The translations under genes were made by a program, and so were the position numbers. Source: Pseudomonadota bacterium (GTDB lineage: Bacteria > Pseudomonadota > Gammaproteobacteria > Burkholderiales > Nitrosomonadaceae). Taken from it: a DNA stretch of 64,000 bases. The notes beneath the pieces are model-generated. The model searched no databases. It worked only from the letters and a program-made list of their open reading frames with translations, and was not told the origin of the DNA. The stretch lies in assembly GCA_018240285.1 (NCBI GenBank), contig JAFEGA010000001.1, positions 1 to 64,000 on the forward strand. Reading direction: 5' to 3'. Below are positions 45,983 through 54,519 of this stretch, piece by piece; position 1 is the stretch's first letter, and every line of letters begins with the position of its first letter.

Positions 45983-47101
45983 ATGGGAGTTCCTTTACGT
46001 CAACAAATTGCAGTTGGCACTTATCTAATCAAACAAAAGTTAAAAGGAGTCAAGAAATACCCTTTGGTACTGATGCTGGAGCCTTTATTTCGCTGTAATC
46101 TGGCGTGTGCTGGGTGTGGAAAGATTGCGCATCCGGAAGATGTGCTCGATCAGCGTCTTTCTTATGATGAGTGCATGCAGGCAGTCGACGAATGCGGTGC
46201 GCCGATGGTGTCAATACCAGGCGGTGAGCCATTATTGCATAAGGAAATGCCTCAGATTGTCGCAGGTATCATAAAGCGCAAAAAATATGTTTATCTGTGC
46301 ACAAACGCGCTGTTGCTGAAGAAGCGTATCGATGATTATACGCCGTCACCCTATTTAACTTTTTCAATCCATCTGGATGGTATGAAGGAACGTCATGATG
46401 CATCAGTTTGTCAGGATGGCGTTTTTGACCGTGCGGTTGAGGCGATAAAGCTGGCGTTGGATAAGGGGTTTAGAGTGACAGTCAACTGCACGCTGTTTCA
46501 GGGTGAAACGCCTGAGGATGTCGCTGAATTTCTCGATTATGTCATGGAATTGGGAGTCGAAGCAGCGACAATTGCACCGGGTTTTAGTTACGAGAAAGCA
46601 CCGAAGCAAGATGTATTCATCAAAAGTCAGGATACAAAAATATTATTCCGCGGCATTTTTGAGTTAGGCAAAAAATTAAAACGAAAATGGAGACTGAATC
46701 ATTCCGCTTTATATCTAGATTACTTGGCTGGAAATCAGAACTATAAATGCACCCCCTGGGGAAATCCGACACGCAATGTCTTCGGTTGGCAAAAGCCTTG
46801 TTATTTACTGTCTGACGAAGGTTATGCGAAAACTTTTAAAGAGCTTCTTGAAGATACGCCATGGGAAAAATACGGTACAGCCAATAATCCGAAGTGTGCG
46901 CAATGCATGGCGCATTGCGGATATGAAGCGACTGCAGTGGAGGATACGCTGCAACACCCATGGAAAGCAATGGTGACCTCACTGCGAGGACCCAGAACAA
47001 CAGGCCCCATGGTGACTGAGCCTACGCCAAAATGGGCGGCTGAGGAAAACAAAACACCGAAAAAGCTATCTGATATTGCAGTGACGCTGATTGACAAATA
47101 G
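45983..47101 (+). CDS. hpnH: Adenosylhopane synthase HpnH (radical SAM)
   Basis: Adds the adenosyl group to diploptene, the first step of C35 hopanoid side-chain synthesis. The radical SAM cluster cysteines are C38, C42 and C45 in RCNLACAGC. SIPGGEPLLH and HLDGMKERHD are conserved core motifs, and cysteines near the C-terminus (CAQCMAHCGYE) belong to the family's tail domain. I choose ATG 45983, 8 bp after GGGAGG; TTG 45977 is an alternative. 372 residues. First of hpnH-hpnB-hpnM. Confidence 0.95.
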   Translation: MGVPLRQQIAVGTYLIKQKLKGVKKYPLVLMLEPLFRCNLACAGCGKIAHPEDVLDQRLSYDECMQAVDECGAPMVSIPGGEPLLHKEMPQIVAGIIKRKKYVYLCTNALLLKKRIDDYTPSPYLTFSIHLDGMKERHDASVCQDGVFDRAVEAIKLALDKGFRVTVNCTLFQGETPEDVAEFLDYVMELGVEAATIAPGFSYEKAPKQDVFIKSQDTKILFRGIFELGKKLKRKWRLNHSALYLDYLAGNQNYKCTPWGNPTRNVFGWQKPCYLLSDEGYAKTFKELLEDTPWEKYGTANNPKCAQCMAHCGYEATAVEDTLQHPWKAMVTSLRGPRTTGPMVTEPTPKWAAEENKTPKKLSDIAVTLIDK

Positions 47102-47152
47102 GCGAATATCAAACCGGAGTATTGATACAAATTAAGGGATTTACATGAAATA

Positions 47153-48283
47153 ATGCTGGAATTTGTATTGTATGCATCGGTTTTTGGTGCTGTGTGCTGG
47201 GGATCATTGGTCTTGCTTCCGTGGCGCCCTTGGAGTACGCGAGAAAACATAGAAGCTCCGGTATCATTCGAATCCGGTGCTGATCTGAGCAATATCACCG
47301 TATTGATCCCGGCGCGCAATGAAGGTCCTTATATCGGCCATACGCTGAATGGTGTCAAAGCGCAAGGTACGAATATACGTATCGTTGTAATTGATGATCA
47401 ATCTAGCGACGATACTGCTGAGCAAGCGAGAAGCTGCGGCGCGCGAGTATTATCCGGTACCGCACCGTCTGCTGGTTGGAGCGGAAAACTATGGGCACTG
47501 GAGCAGGGGTTGCAGGAAGTCAGAACACCCTATACATTGTTGCTGGATGCCGATATCGAGCTGACTCCGGGTATTATCTTCGAACTGCAACGCAAAGCGC
47601 GCGATGAGGATCTGGCGCTGGTATCGTTGATGGCCGAGCCGCCCATGGAGAACTTCATAGAACGTTTACTGATGCCGGCGTTTATATTTTTCTTCAAACT
47701 GTTGTACCCTTTCGGTTTGGCTAATAAACCGGAATCCCGTATTGCAGCAGCGGCGGGCGGCTGTATTCTGGTGGAAACGCAAGCATTGCATACCACCGGT
47801 GCTTTTGCCAATTTGCATAATGCGCTGATAGATGATTGTACATTAGCCGCCTATATCAAGCGCGCGGGTTTCCGTACGTTTATCGGACTCAGTCATGCGG
47901 CGCGGAGTCATCGCGGTTATCAAACGCTGAAGCCGATTTGGGAAATGGTGGCGCGGACCGCATTTACGCAATTAAAATACTCAGTAGTTTTACTGGCCAT
48001 TTGCACCTTGATTATGACGGCCATGTTTTGGGCGGCACCGCTGGCGTTTTTGCTGTCCCCATCCCAGGAAGCTTGCATACTCAGCGCAGTAGCATGGATG
48101 GCTATGTTTCTTACCTATTTGCCAACTTTAATTTATTATCACCGTTCACCGCTCTGGAGTCTGACACTGCCCGTCATTGGCACGCTGTATCTTGCCATGA
48201 CTTGGACATCGGCATTGCGCTATTGGCGTGGTGAACGCGCTCGTTGGAAAGACCGTCATTATGAAAGTAAAGCAAACTATTAA
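47153..48283 (+). CDS. hpnB: Hopanoid-associated glycosyltransferase HpnB
   Basis: A 376-residue family 2 glycosyltransferase with membrane anchors. An N-terminal helix is followed by VLIPARNEGPYI, VVIDDQSSDDT, PSAGWSGKLWALEQGL (typical of HpnB), and the DxD-like LLLDADIEL. C-terminal hydrophobic helices (about 285-345) anchor it. The sugar and acceptor are unproven; HpnB genes accompany hopanoid pathways. The stop overlaps the hpnM start by 23 bp. Confidence 0.92.
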   Translation: MLEFVLYASVFGAVCWGSLVLLPWRPWSTRENIEAPVSFESGADLSNITVLIPARNEGPYIGHTLNGVKAQGTNIRIVVIDDQSSDDTAEQARSCGARVLSGTAPSAGWSGKLWALEQGLQEVRTPYTLLLDADIELTPGIIFELQRKARDEDLALVSLMAEPPMENFIERLLMPAFIFFFKLLYPFGLANKPESRIAAAAGGCILVETQALHTTGAFANLHNALIDDCTLAAYIKRAGFRTFIGLSHAARSHRGYQTLKPIWEMVARTAFTQLKYSVVLLAICTLIMTAMFWAAPLAFLLSPSQEACILSAVAWMAMFLTYLPTLIYYHRSPLWSLTLPVIGTLYLAMTWTSALRYWRGERARWKDRHYESKANY

Positions 48284-48896
48284 TTTGATCGTAGGATGTC
48301 TGATTTTGCTGCTGCTTTTGCCTGTTTCATCGGTATTTTGCGCGCCCGATCAGGGGGCTAAGACACCTGAACAAGTGATCAGTCACTTGCAATCTTCGTT
48401 ACTGCAAGCCATGCAGGAAGGTGAAAAATTAGGCTATGAGGGGCGTTACAAATTTCTCGAATCTGTCATTGATCAATCGCATGACATTGATTTGATCATT
48501 AAAACCATACTCGGTGCAACTTACTGGTCGCAGCTGGATAAAGCGCAACAAGACTTGATTGTAGATACTTTCCGTCAACTGAGTATCGCCACATACGCCG
48601 GACGGTTTACTCAATATGAAGGGGAGCAATTCAAGATTGTAGAGCAGCGTTCATTGCCGCGCGAGCAAACGCTGGTGCGTAGTCAATTGACGAAGTCTGA
48701 TGGTGGTGCGGTCAATTTTGATTATGTGCTGCATCAGACAGATGGTGGCTGGCGGATTGTCAATATCCTATTCGATGGTGTGAGCGATCTTGCCATAAAG
48801 CGCGGGGAATATCGTGCTGTTATGCAACGAGATGGCTTTCCGGCGTTGATCCAGTTGCTGAAAGAAAAAATAGCGCTGGCGCAGGATAATCAGTAG
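48261..48896 (+). CDS. hpnM: HpnM / MlaC-like periplasmic lipid-binding protein
   Basis: A 211-residue secreted protein of the Ttg2D/MlaC family, which carries lipids across the periplasm; HpnM members are linked to hopanoid transport. I start it at ATG 48261, which begins a signal peptide (MKVKQTINLIVGCLILLLL...); the longer frame from 48228 would put a hydrophilic extension before it. Conserved parts are GRYKFLESVIDQSHD, AQQDLIVDTFRQLSIATYAGRF and GGWRIVNILFDGVSDLA. Confidence 0.9.
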   Translation: MKVKQTINLIVGCLILLLLLPVSSVFCAPDQGAKTPEQVISHLQSSLLQAMQEGEKLGYEGRYKFLESVIDQSHDIDLIIKTILGATYWSQLDKAQQDLIVDTFRQLSIATYAGRFTQYEGEQFKIVEQRSLPREQTLVRSQLTKSDGGAVNFDYVLHQTDGGWRIVNILFDGVSDLAIKRGEYRAVMQRDGFPALIQLLKEKIALAQDNQ

Positions 48897-48901
48897 CAAG
48901 G

Positions 48902-48931
48902 CTTTTTTCTTACCGGTTGAAGAGAAAAAAG
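48902..48931. terminator. Possible terminator between hpnM and rsmB
   Basis: A 9-bp A/T-rich stem (CTTTTTTCT with AGAAAAAAG) sits between the convergent stops of hpnM and rsmB. It is mostly A-T pairs, so weak. Confidence 0.35.
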
Positions 48932-48952
48932 AAAGATAGGGCTTATAACTCC

Positions 48953-50224
48953 TTATTCCACTTTTGCTGTATCAATGCGAGTCAAGGCAGCTGCAAAGAA
49001 ACCGTCTGTTTGATGCAATTGCGGCGATAGCTGCAAAAACTCTCCAGTATTCAAAGTTATTTTCTGCTGCGCAAACAGTTCTGAGCAATTCAACAAGGTA
49101 AATTGCGGGTGCGCAGCCAAAAAATCTCTAACAATGGTTTGGTTTTCTTCCGGCAGTAAACTACATGTCGCATAGACTAGCCGTCCGCCGGGTTTCAGCA
49201 GACCGGCGGCAGCGGACAGGATGGCGGCCTGTTTTGCTTTCAATTCCTCTATGCTCTGTGGTGATTGGCGCCACTTCAAATCGGGGTTGCGCCGCAGAGT
49301 ACCGAGACCACTGCAAGGCGCGTCCACCAAGACACGATCTATTTTTCCGGTTAATCTTCTGACTTTGGTGTCATTCTCGTTGGCGATACGTTGCGCGTGC
49401 AGATTCGATAAACCGGAGCGTTTGAACCGGGGTTTCAGATTACTTAATCTTTTTTCTGAAACATCAAAAGCATAAAGACGACCTTTGGAATGCATCAAAG
49501 CGCCCAGCAATAATGACTTACCGCCAGCGCCGGCACAAAAATCGACAACCATTTCGCCGCGTTTCGGCGCCAGTAGGTAGCCGAGTAACTGGCTGCCTTC
49601 ATCTTGCACTTCTATTTTTCCCGATAAAAATAGCGCATGGCGATTGATGGCCGGTTTCTCGCTCAGGCGGATACCGCACGGAGAATAGGGCGTTGCTTGT
49701 GCCGCGATACCTTCTTGCTGGAATATTTCGAGTACTTCATCCCGTTTGGCGAGAATAGTATTAACCCGTAGATCCAGTGGTGCAGGCTGCTGTAAGGAAA
49801 GCCCCAGTTCGAGAATATCCTGATCCGGCATGCACGATTGCAATTTTTCCACCAGCCATGCGGGAAATTCGGCACGGATGGCCAATGGCAATGCATCCGG
49901 TTTGCTGGCCTTAATTTCCGCCAGCCATTTGACTTCCTTTTCACTGATCAGCGGTGTTAGTTCACGCAGATTCATGCCTTGAAATTTGACCAGAAAAGCG
50001 AGTAGTAAAGCGCGCGGTGTTACCTGTTTTGCTAAGCTTTCAAGAAAAAAGCGGTGGCGTAAAATGCCAAAAACGGTTTCGGCGATGAATGCGCGATCTT
50101 GCGCACCCAACATGTGATTGTCTTGGAAGAAACGCCGCAAGATGGCATCGGCGGGATATTCCAATGGCAGCACGGCACGCATGGCGGCAACGGCTGCATC
50201 CAATTGAGGGTGTGTTAAATGCAT
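48953..50224 (-). CDS. rsmB: RsmB/NOP-type rRNA (cytosine-5) methyltransferase
   Basis: Methylates 16S rRNA cytosine. 423 residues. The N-terminal NusB-like RNA-binding helical region is followed by a Rossmann SAM-dependent domain with VVDFCAGAGGKSLLLGALM (motif I), VDAPCSGLGTLRRNPDLKW (catalytic cysteine and PC motif) and YATCSLLPEEN (second cysteine). It may be RsmB proper or a close paralogue; the N-terminal half is less typical of E. coli RsmB. Confidence 0.88.
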   Translation of the reverse strand: MHLTHPQLDAAVAAMRAVLPLEYPADAILRRFFQDNHMLGAQDRAFIAETVFGILRHRFFLESLAKQVTPRALLLAFLVKFQGMNLRELTPLISEKEVKWLAEIKASKPDALPLAIRAEFPAWLVEKLQSCMPDQDILELGLSLQQPAPLDLRVNTILAKRDEVLEIFQQEGIAAQATPYSPCGIRLSEKPAINRHALFLSGKIEVQDEGSQLLGYLLAPKRGEMVVDFCAGAGGKSLLLGALMHSKGRLYAFDVSEKRLSNLKPRFKRSGLSNLHAQRIANENDTKVRRLTGKIDRVLVDAPCSGLGTLRRNPDLKWRQSPQSIEELKAKQAAILSAAAGLLKPGGRLVYATCSLLPEENQTIVRDFLAAHPQFTLLNCSELFAQQKITLNTGEFLQLSPQLHQTDGFFAAALTRIDTAKVE

Positions 50225-50284
50225 TGAATTCCGGTGTGTCAGTGACGGGATTAATTAAGAGCGTTCTGGATTATTCAGTGCTTC

Positions 50285-51001
50285 CTAATGTTCTTTTTTA
50301 TAGCTGATATTGACTTCGGCTACCATTTTGTCGATTTCGCGGCCATTATCCTCTACCGAGACGATGCGCACGGGCAGCATGTGATTGTTCAATGCCAGCC
50401 ATAATTTTCTTTTGAGCTTGGAATGCTTTTCTTCCTGCCGGGTTAATACCACGGTTTCCATCTTTCCGATCGGTGTATCGAGCATTTCTTTTGTGATGGT
50501 GTAGCGCGATAACTGTAAGGTGTCACCATTAGCGATGTAGCAATCTACATGGTGTTTGGGGAGGCTGGTGAACATAAAATTGTACGACATGCTGAGACGA
50601 TCCAAAGTGTCATCCGGCATTACTTCCTTTGCGTGGTGTCCTTGATGATGAAGCGTAATGACATGATTCTTCCAGTCGAATTCGGCTACACTGGGTTTTT
50701 TCTGGCCGCGTTTTTCATAGGCGCGTACCGGCCGTAACCCCTTCTGAGTAATGAATCCTTCGCTGTGGCGTATGATGCTGTTAGGCTCGATGAGTTTGTA
50801 CATACCGGTGGCTTGTGCTTTGCTATTGATCGAATAATGCGCTTTGTCCTCAATATGCTTGATCTCCATAACTTCATCGATCTCGCCTTCGCCGATATCG
50901 GTTGTCACGGCATACTTGATTTCGATGCGCGATGGCAGGTCCGTGGCCATCGCCAAGGTGCTGCACAGCCATAACAGGAGAAAGAGCGGTGTAAATTTCA
51001 T
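50285..51001 (-). CDS. DUF3108 domain-containing exported protein
   Basis: A 238-residue periplasmic or outer-envelope protein with signal peptide MKFTPLFLLLWLCSTLAMA. The beta-rich body with EIKYAVTTDIGEGEIDEVMEI, GLRPVRAYEKRG and the C-terminal LPVRIVSVEDNGREIDKMV fits DUF3108. Function of the family is not established. Its ATG overlaps the purN stop by 4 bp, a gene order common in betaproteobacteria. Confidence 0.88.
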   Translation of the reverse strand: MKFTPLFLLLWLCSTLAMATDLPSRIEIKYAVTTDIGEGEIDEVMEIKHIEDKAHYSINSKAQATGMYKLIEPNSIIRHSEGFITQKGLRPVRAYEKRGQKKPSVAEFDWKNHVITLHHQGHHAKEVMPDDTLDRLSMSYNFMFTSLPKHHVDCYIANGDTLQLSRYTITKEMLDTPIGKMETVVLTRQEEKHSKLKRKLWLALNNHMLPVRIVSVEDNGREIDKMVAEVNISYKKEH

Positions 51002-51636
51002 TCGGTCAATCCTGGCGAATAGAGCGCAGCGCCGTTGACGCTGGTGCCGGTCACTTCAATCTGATTTCCGTTCAACCGGATCCGGTCTTCCATGAACCAG
51101 CGCACAGCTTGCGGGTAGATGCGATGTTCCTGATCTAAAACCCGGGCAGCCAGCGTTTCCTCGGTATCATCGGGCGCCACCGGGATGGCGGCTTGTATGA
51201 CAATCGGACCATGATCCAGTTGAGCGGTGACAAAATGAACCGTGCAACCGTGAATCTTGATACCCTCCTGCAGTGCCCGCGCATGTGTTCCCAATCCAGG
51301 GAATGCAGGCAATAAGGATGGGTGAATATTCATTAACCGGTCTTGATAACGTTGTACGAAGCGATCGCTTAGTATACGCATGAAGCCTGCCAGTGCAATC
51401 AGTTTTGGCTGGCAAGCATCGATTTTTTCCGCTAATGCCGTATCGAAACTTTGCCGGTCCGGAAATGCGCGATGGTCGAGAACGATAGTTTCAATGCCGT
51501 GTTGCCGTGCAATCTCCAGTCCCGATGCATGGGCATTGTTGCTGATGACGGCGATACGATCCAGCGGCAATTTTGCTTCCAGCAATGCCTGCATATTGCT
51601 GCCGCGGCCGGAAATCAGAATGACCAGAGATTTCAT
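50998..51636 (-). CDS. purN: Phosphoribosylglycinamide formyltransferase
   Basis: Third step of de novo purine synthesis: transfers a formyl group from 10-formyl-tetrahydrofolate to GAR. 212 residues. Substrate-binding ISGRGSNMQALLEA near the start, the HPSLLPAFPG loop with the catalytic His, and DHGPIVIQAAIPV with the catalytic Asp are all present. Downstream of purM in the same direction, 24 bp apart. Confidence 0.97.
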   Translation of the reverse strand: MKSLVILISGRGSNMQALLEAKLPLDRIAVISNNAHASGLEIARQHGIETIVLDHRAFPDRQSFDTALAEKIDACQPKLIALAGFMRILSDRFVQRYQDRLMNIHPSLLPAFPGLGTHARALQEGIKIHGCTVHFVTAQLDHGPIVIQAAIPVAPDDTEETLAARVLDQEHRIYPQAVRWFMEDRIRLNGNQIEVTGTSVNGAALYSPGLTE

Positions 51637-51660
51637 GAGCTATTGCTGGGAAATCGTGGT

Positions 51661-52722
51661 TTAAACCAGAACCGTCGCAGCTTGGCCAGCTGCACGCGAT
51701 TTGATTTCACCGATCCGCCAGGCAGTTTCTCCCGCCGCGTGCAAGCTGTGCAGCGCATTTTCCGCGTGCTCGGGTGCGACGACGACAGCCATGCCGATGC
51801 CGCAATTAAACACGCGTGCCATTTCATGATCGGCGACATTGCCTTGCTGTTGCAACCAGCGGAACAATGGCGGCATTTCCCATGCCTCGCGGTATAAAAC
51901 CGCAGTAAGTTGATCGGGCAAAATACGCGGTACATTTTCCACCAGGCCACCGCCGGTGATGTGCGCCAGACCCTTGACCGGCAGTTGATTGATCAATGCC
52001 AGCAATGGTTTGACGTAAATGCGTGTCGGTGCCATGACGGCATCGGCGAGCGATTGACCGTGAAAATCGGCGGATAGATCCACGCGATTATTTTCAATGA
52101 TCTTGCGGATCAGTGAGTAACCGTTGGAATGCGCGCCGCTGGATGCAATTCCCAACACGATATCACCCGCTTGTATCGTGGCACCGCTGATAATCCGTTC
52201 TTTCTCGACCACACCCACGGCAAATCCGGCCAGATCGTATTCGCCGTGCGGATACATGCCCGGCATTTCCGCCGTTTCCCCGCCGATCAACGCGCAACCG
52301 GCTTGTTCGCAACCGCGCGCGATGCCGCCGACTACCTGAGTAGCCGTCTCCACATGCAATTTGCCACAAGCGAAATAATCCAGGAAAAATAAAGGCTCCG
52401 CGCCTTGCACCAGAATATCGTTGACACTCATCGCCACCAGATCGATGCCGATGGTGTCATGGCGGTTGAGCTGGAAAGCCAGCTTCAACTTGGTGCCCAC
52501 GCCATCGGTGCCGGACACCAGCACCGGGTTTTGGTATTTCTTGGAGATTTCAAATAAAGCGCCAAAGCCGCCGATTCCGGTGAGCACCTCAGGCCGCAGC
52601 GTGCGTTTGGCCAGCGGCTTGATATTGTCGACCAGCCGGTCGCCTGCGTCGATGTCGACCCCGGCGTCCCGGTAGGATAGTGGTGTTGTTGTGTCTGGAT
52701 GATCAGATTGAGATGAAGTCAA
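51661..52722 (-). CDS. purM: Phosphoribosylformylglycinamidine cyclo-ligase (AIR synthetase)
   Basis: Fifth step of purine synthesis: ATP-dependent ring closure of FGAM to AIR. I start it at TTG 52722, giving 353 residues, the usual length, with the first domain at [16 protein letters not shown]. The frame is open to 52821 but the extra 33 residues are unlike the family. Motifs [43 protein letters not shown] (in parts), [11 protein letters not shown] and [12 protein letters not shown] are intact. No good ribosome-binding site is visible for the TTG, so the exact start is uncertain. Confidence 0.94.
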   Translation of the reverse strand: MTSSQSDHPDTTTPLSYRDAGVDIDAGDRLVDNIKPLAKRTLRPEVLTGIGGFGALFEISKKYQNPVLVSGTDGVGTKLKLAFQLNRHDTIGIDLVAMSVNDILVQGAEPLFFLDYFACGKLHVETATQVVGGIARGCEQAGCALIGGETAEMPGMYPHGEYDLAGFAVGVVEKERIISGATIQAGDIVLGIASSGAHSNGYSLIRKIIENNRVDLSADFHGQSLADAVMAPTRIYVKPLLALINQLPVKGLAHITGGGLVENVPRILPDQLTAVLYREAWEMPPLFRWLQQQGNVADHEMARVFNCGIGMAVVVAPEHAENALHSLHAAGETAWRIGEIKSRAAGQAATVLV

Positions 52723-52980
52723 GTTGGATTCTCTTGCGGTTAAAAATGAATGCAGCTCACAAAGCGTGATTTTACCGCAAATGAACGAAGCACATGGTGC
52801 GCGCCGATAAAAATCTCCCATTCGATGATGGCGTGCTTAGGATTTGTTTTGATCGGCACGGCGTTTTGTTACTCGGCCGATTTCACTTATACTCGAAAGG
52901 CAGTTGAAGTAAAAGAAGTTCATTCAGTATGCAGTTCTGTAACGATCCATTGATCAACGTACTTGTATGGGAGAATGAAG

Positions 52981-53835
52981 ATGAAAACAATTCATGGCCG
53001 TGGCCTTGGCTGGCATAGAGATTTGCCCGATATGCGAGACCACACACTGGAAACGGAAGCGGTTGCAAAAGTGCTGGCAAAGTCGCCAGTCTTAAAGAAA
53101 GCAGCAAAGTCTTTACCCGCGTCGGTTGATTTGCGCAAATACTGCTCGCCGATCGAAGATCAGGGGCAGCTTGGTTCATGCACCGCGAATGCGGGCGTAG
53201 GCATGGTCGAATACTTTGAACGCCGCGCTTTTGGCAAACATGTCGACGCTTCGCGGTTATTTTTGTACAAAGTCACCCGGCAACTGCTGGGTTTCACCGG
53301 TGATGACGGCGCTTATCTGCGGGACACCATGAAAGCGCTGGTGTTGTTCGGCGTGCCCCCAGAAAAATACTGGCCTTACGATATCGCCCGCTTCAACGAT
53401 GATCCCTCCAGTTTTTGCTTTTCATATGCGCAAAGTTATCAGGCAATCAAGTATTACCGCCTTGATCCACCCAATACCTCGACAGCAACCGTGCTGAAAA
53501 ATGTAAAAACAAGCCTGGCAGGAAATCTTCCCGCGATGTTCGGTTTTTCGGTTTACAGTTCGATGCCGCCCGGTGGCGATGGCAAGGGTGAGATTCCCTA
53601 TCCGGGCAGTGGCGATACCCTGGAAGGCGGCCATGCCGTGCTCGCGGTCGGCTATGACGATCAAAAGAAAATCGGTTCCACCAAGGGCGCGCTGCTGATC
53701 CGCAACTCGTGGGGAACGGGCTGGGGTGATCATGGCTACGGATGGCTGCCGTATGCGTATATTGAAAACGGCTTGGCGGATGATTTCTGGTCGCTGGTGA
53801 AAGCGGAGTTTGTCGATAGCGATTTGTTTAAATAG
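52981..53835 (+). CDS. Papain-like (C1A) cysteine peptidase without signal peptide
   Basis: A 284-residue C1A-fold peptidase. I use ATG 52981, 7 bp after GGGAGA; TTG 52963 and ATG 52975 are in frame upstream. The triad is complete: C67 in QGQLGSCTAN, H218 in EGGHAVLAVGYDD, N242 in IRNSWGTGWGDHG. A short N-terminal segment (residues 1-45, with HRDLPDMRD) is too short for a classical inhibitory propeptide, and there is no signal sequence, so it is probably cytoplasmic. Bacterial C1A enzymes of this type are poorly characterised. A strong terminator follows. Confidence 0.88.
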   Translation: MKTIHGRGLGWHRDLPDMRDHTLETEAVAKVLAKSPVLKKAAKSLPASVDLRKYCSPIEDQGQLGSCTANAGVGMVEYFERRAFGKHVDASRLFLYKVTRQLLGFTGDDGAYLRDTMKALVLFGVPPEKYWPYDIARFNDDPSSFCFSYAQSYQAIKYYRLDPPNTSTATVLKNVKTSLAGNLPAMFGFSVYSSMPPGGDGKGEIPYPGSGDTLEGGHAVLAVGYDDQKKIGSTKGALLIRNSWGTGWGDHGYGWLPYAYIENGLADDFWSLVKAEFVDSDLFK

Positions 53836-53919
53836 TACTGTGCCAAACGGCTTCGGTCTGAGTTCTCAGCGTGCAGCCGCTAGCTCTGAGCAGGACCGCA
53901 CGCCGGTTGGCTTGCGATT

Positions 53920-53945
53920 CCCCGTGGTTTCGCCACGGGGTTTTC
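53920..53945 (+). terminator. Rho-independent terminator after the peptidase gene
   Basis: An 8-bp GC-rich stem (CCCCGTGG / CCACGGGG) with a TTTCG loop is followed by TTTTCATTT. It lies 85 bp after the peptidase stop and runs into the stop of the convergent small membrane gene. Confidence 0.85.
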
Positions 53946-54192
53946 ATTTCATGGTACTCACCAATACGATATGGACGATGAACATCAGTACGCCGAGTAG
54001 TAGCCAATTGATTCCAGCTTTTTTCGCCGCAGGATCATCTTTTCTAAAATAGGTAAAACCCATGGCAACACCGATCACCGGGAAAAGTATAGTGCCGATG
54101 ATTACTGCTAGATTGACTCCTGCCGAAACTGCCGGTTTTGAAACTGCCGGTTTTTCATGTGTGGAAGGGACTTCGTTTTCTTTCTCGCTCAT
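53944..54192 (-). CDS. Small hypothetical membrane protein
   Basis: An 82-residue protein starting at ATG 54192 (MSEKENEVPS); four more residues could be added from 54204. A charged N-terminal 25 residues precedes two membrane helices (about 25-45, NLAVIIGTILFPVIGVAMGFTY, and about 60-80) around a charged loop with FRKDDPAAKKA. No family recognised. It converges on the peptidase gene. Confidence 0.65.
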   Translation of the reverse strand: MSEKENEVPSTHEKPAVSKPAVSAGVNLAVIIGTILFPVIGVAMGFTYFRKDDPAAKKAGINWLLLGVLMFIVHIVLVSTMK

Positions 54193-54204
54193 TGTTTTGA
54201 TCAT

Positions 54205-54519
54205 TTCAAAAAAATAAAACGGCCAATGTAACCGAAACCGGCCACAAAACCTAGAAAATCTTCCGAGGCTTGTTCAATTTCCCTTACGGCAAAGTTTTGC
54301 TCCAATAACGGTGTCACCCCGACGCATCATGACAATGATAAATAACACATTGATGGTATATTTTTAGCAGCAAAAAAAAGTGGTGGAGTGGTATGATCTG
54401 CGCTTATTTTATTTACAGTGATATCAACGCTGAGTGATGCCGGTTTTTTTCTTTCCGGGAACCCGTAAATTCCAATCTCCAGCCTTGCTGGTGATGTATT
54501 TCTAACGCAGAGGCCGTTC
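54205..54519. other. Intergenic region without supported gene
   Basis: This 315-bp gap should contain divergent promoters for the small membrane protein and the aminotransferase. I see no repeat, RNA or strong promoter match. Confidence 0.35.

Noticed and set aside
50235..50290. Possible remnant of MITE family A (TCAGTGCTTCCT)
   Set aside because: Only about 12 bases match one terminal repeat; no second end or interior.
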